Position numbers and translations under genes: made by a program
Notes under the pieces: model-generated
What the model was told of the DNA's origin: nothing
The model's input: only the letters and a program-made list of their open reading frames with translations
Databases searched by the model: none
In this document: positions 5,943 through 5,981 of the stretch, piece after piece
Layout: each line of letters opens with the position of its first letter
Numbering within the stretch: position 1 is the stretch's first letter
Assembly: GCA_002684575.1 (NCBI GenBank)
Contig: NYVP01000166.1
Coordinates: 2,554 to 8,534, forward strand
Direction of reading: 5' to 3'
Source of the DNA: Verrucomicrobiales bacterium
Lineage (GTDB): Bacteria > Verrucomicrobiota > Verrucomicrobiia > Verrucomicrobiales > DEV007
DNA: 5,981 nt

Positions 5943-5981
5943 GGGATTAAAATTAGATAAAATTTAATAATTCCAATTAAA

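Noticed and set aside
1..5981. CRISPR array, tRNA, rRNA, insertion sequence or phage genes
   Set aside because: No regularly spaced repeats, cloverleaf, transposase motif or long terminal inverted repeats were seen on either strand.

Overview
The window looks like a piece of a moderately AT-rich bacterial chromosome, most likely from the Verrucomicrobiota (marine Opitutales/Puniceicoccales type) or a related PVC lineage. This rests on an SHD1-type (RTFTSADG...) secreted protein, a sulfite-oxidase-like protein and an alpha/beta hydrolase of kinds I recognise from Planctomycetes and Verrucomicrobia, and on the lack of a clear Shine-Dalgarno sequence before any gene. The taxonomic call is inference; no rRNA or other marker is present.

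Layout. The left edge holds the start of a leftward NAD-binding dehydrogenase gene (3-hydroxyisobutyrate dehydrogenase family), cut off by the window. A 75-bp divergent spacer with a small inverted repeat separates it from a rightward sulfite-oxidase-like molybdopterin protein (228-1538). After a 112-bp gap comes a closely spaced rightward run: a GspE/PilB secretion ATPase (1651-3177), a secreted HELAH zinc metallopeptidase-like protein (best start 3194, 16 bp after the ATPase stop) and a secreted alpha/beta hydrolase (4018-5163). A leftward gene for a signal-peptide-bearing SHD1-domain protein converges on this run from the right edge.

The genes do not form a recognisable single pathway. The ATPase has no GspF, GspD or pilin partner here, and the oxidoreductase has no cytochrome partner (no CxxCH in any product). 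The zincin and the hydrolase both carry export signals, so the ATPase-zincin-hydrolase run could be co-transcribed, but a shared function is unproven.

The most unusual spot is in the SHD1 gene. Its reading frame is stopped by TGA at 5326-5328, yet the same frame stays open for 51 more codons that look like the normal C-terminal end of the family, and it closes at a TAA (5170-5172) overlapped by a convincing intrinsic terminator. The TGA lies between two 48-bp-spaced direct repeats, in a GC-rich, hairpin-rich patch unlike the rest of the window. This points to a recently broken gene, a small insertion or duplication, or recoding. I found no complete undescribed multi-gene system.
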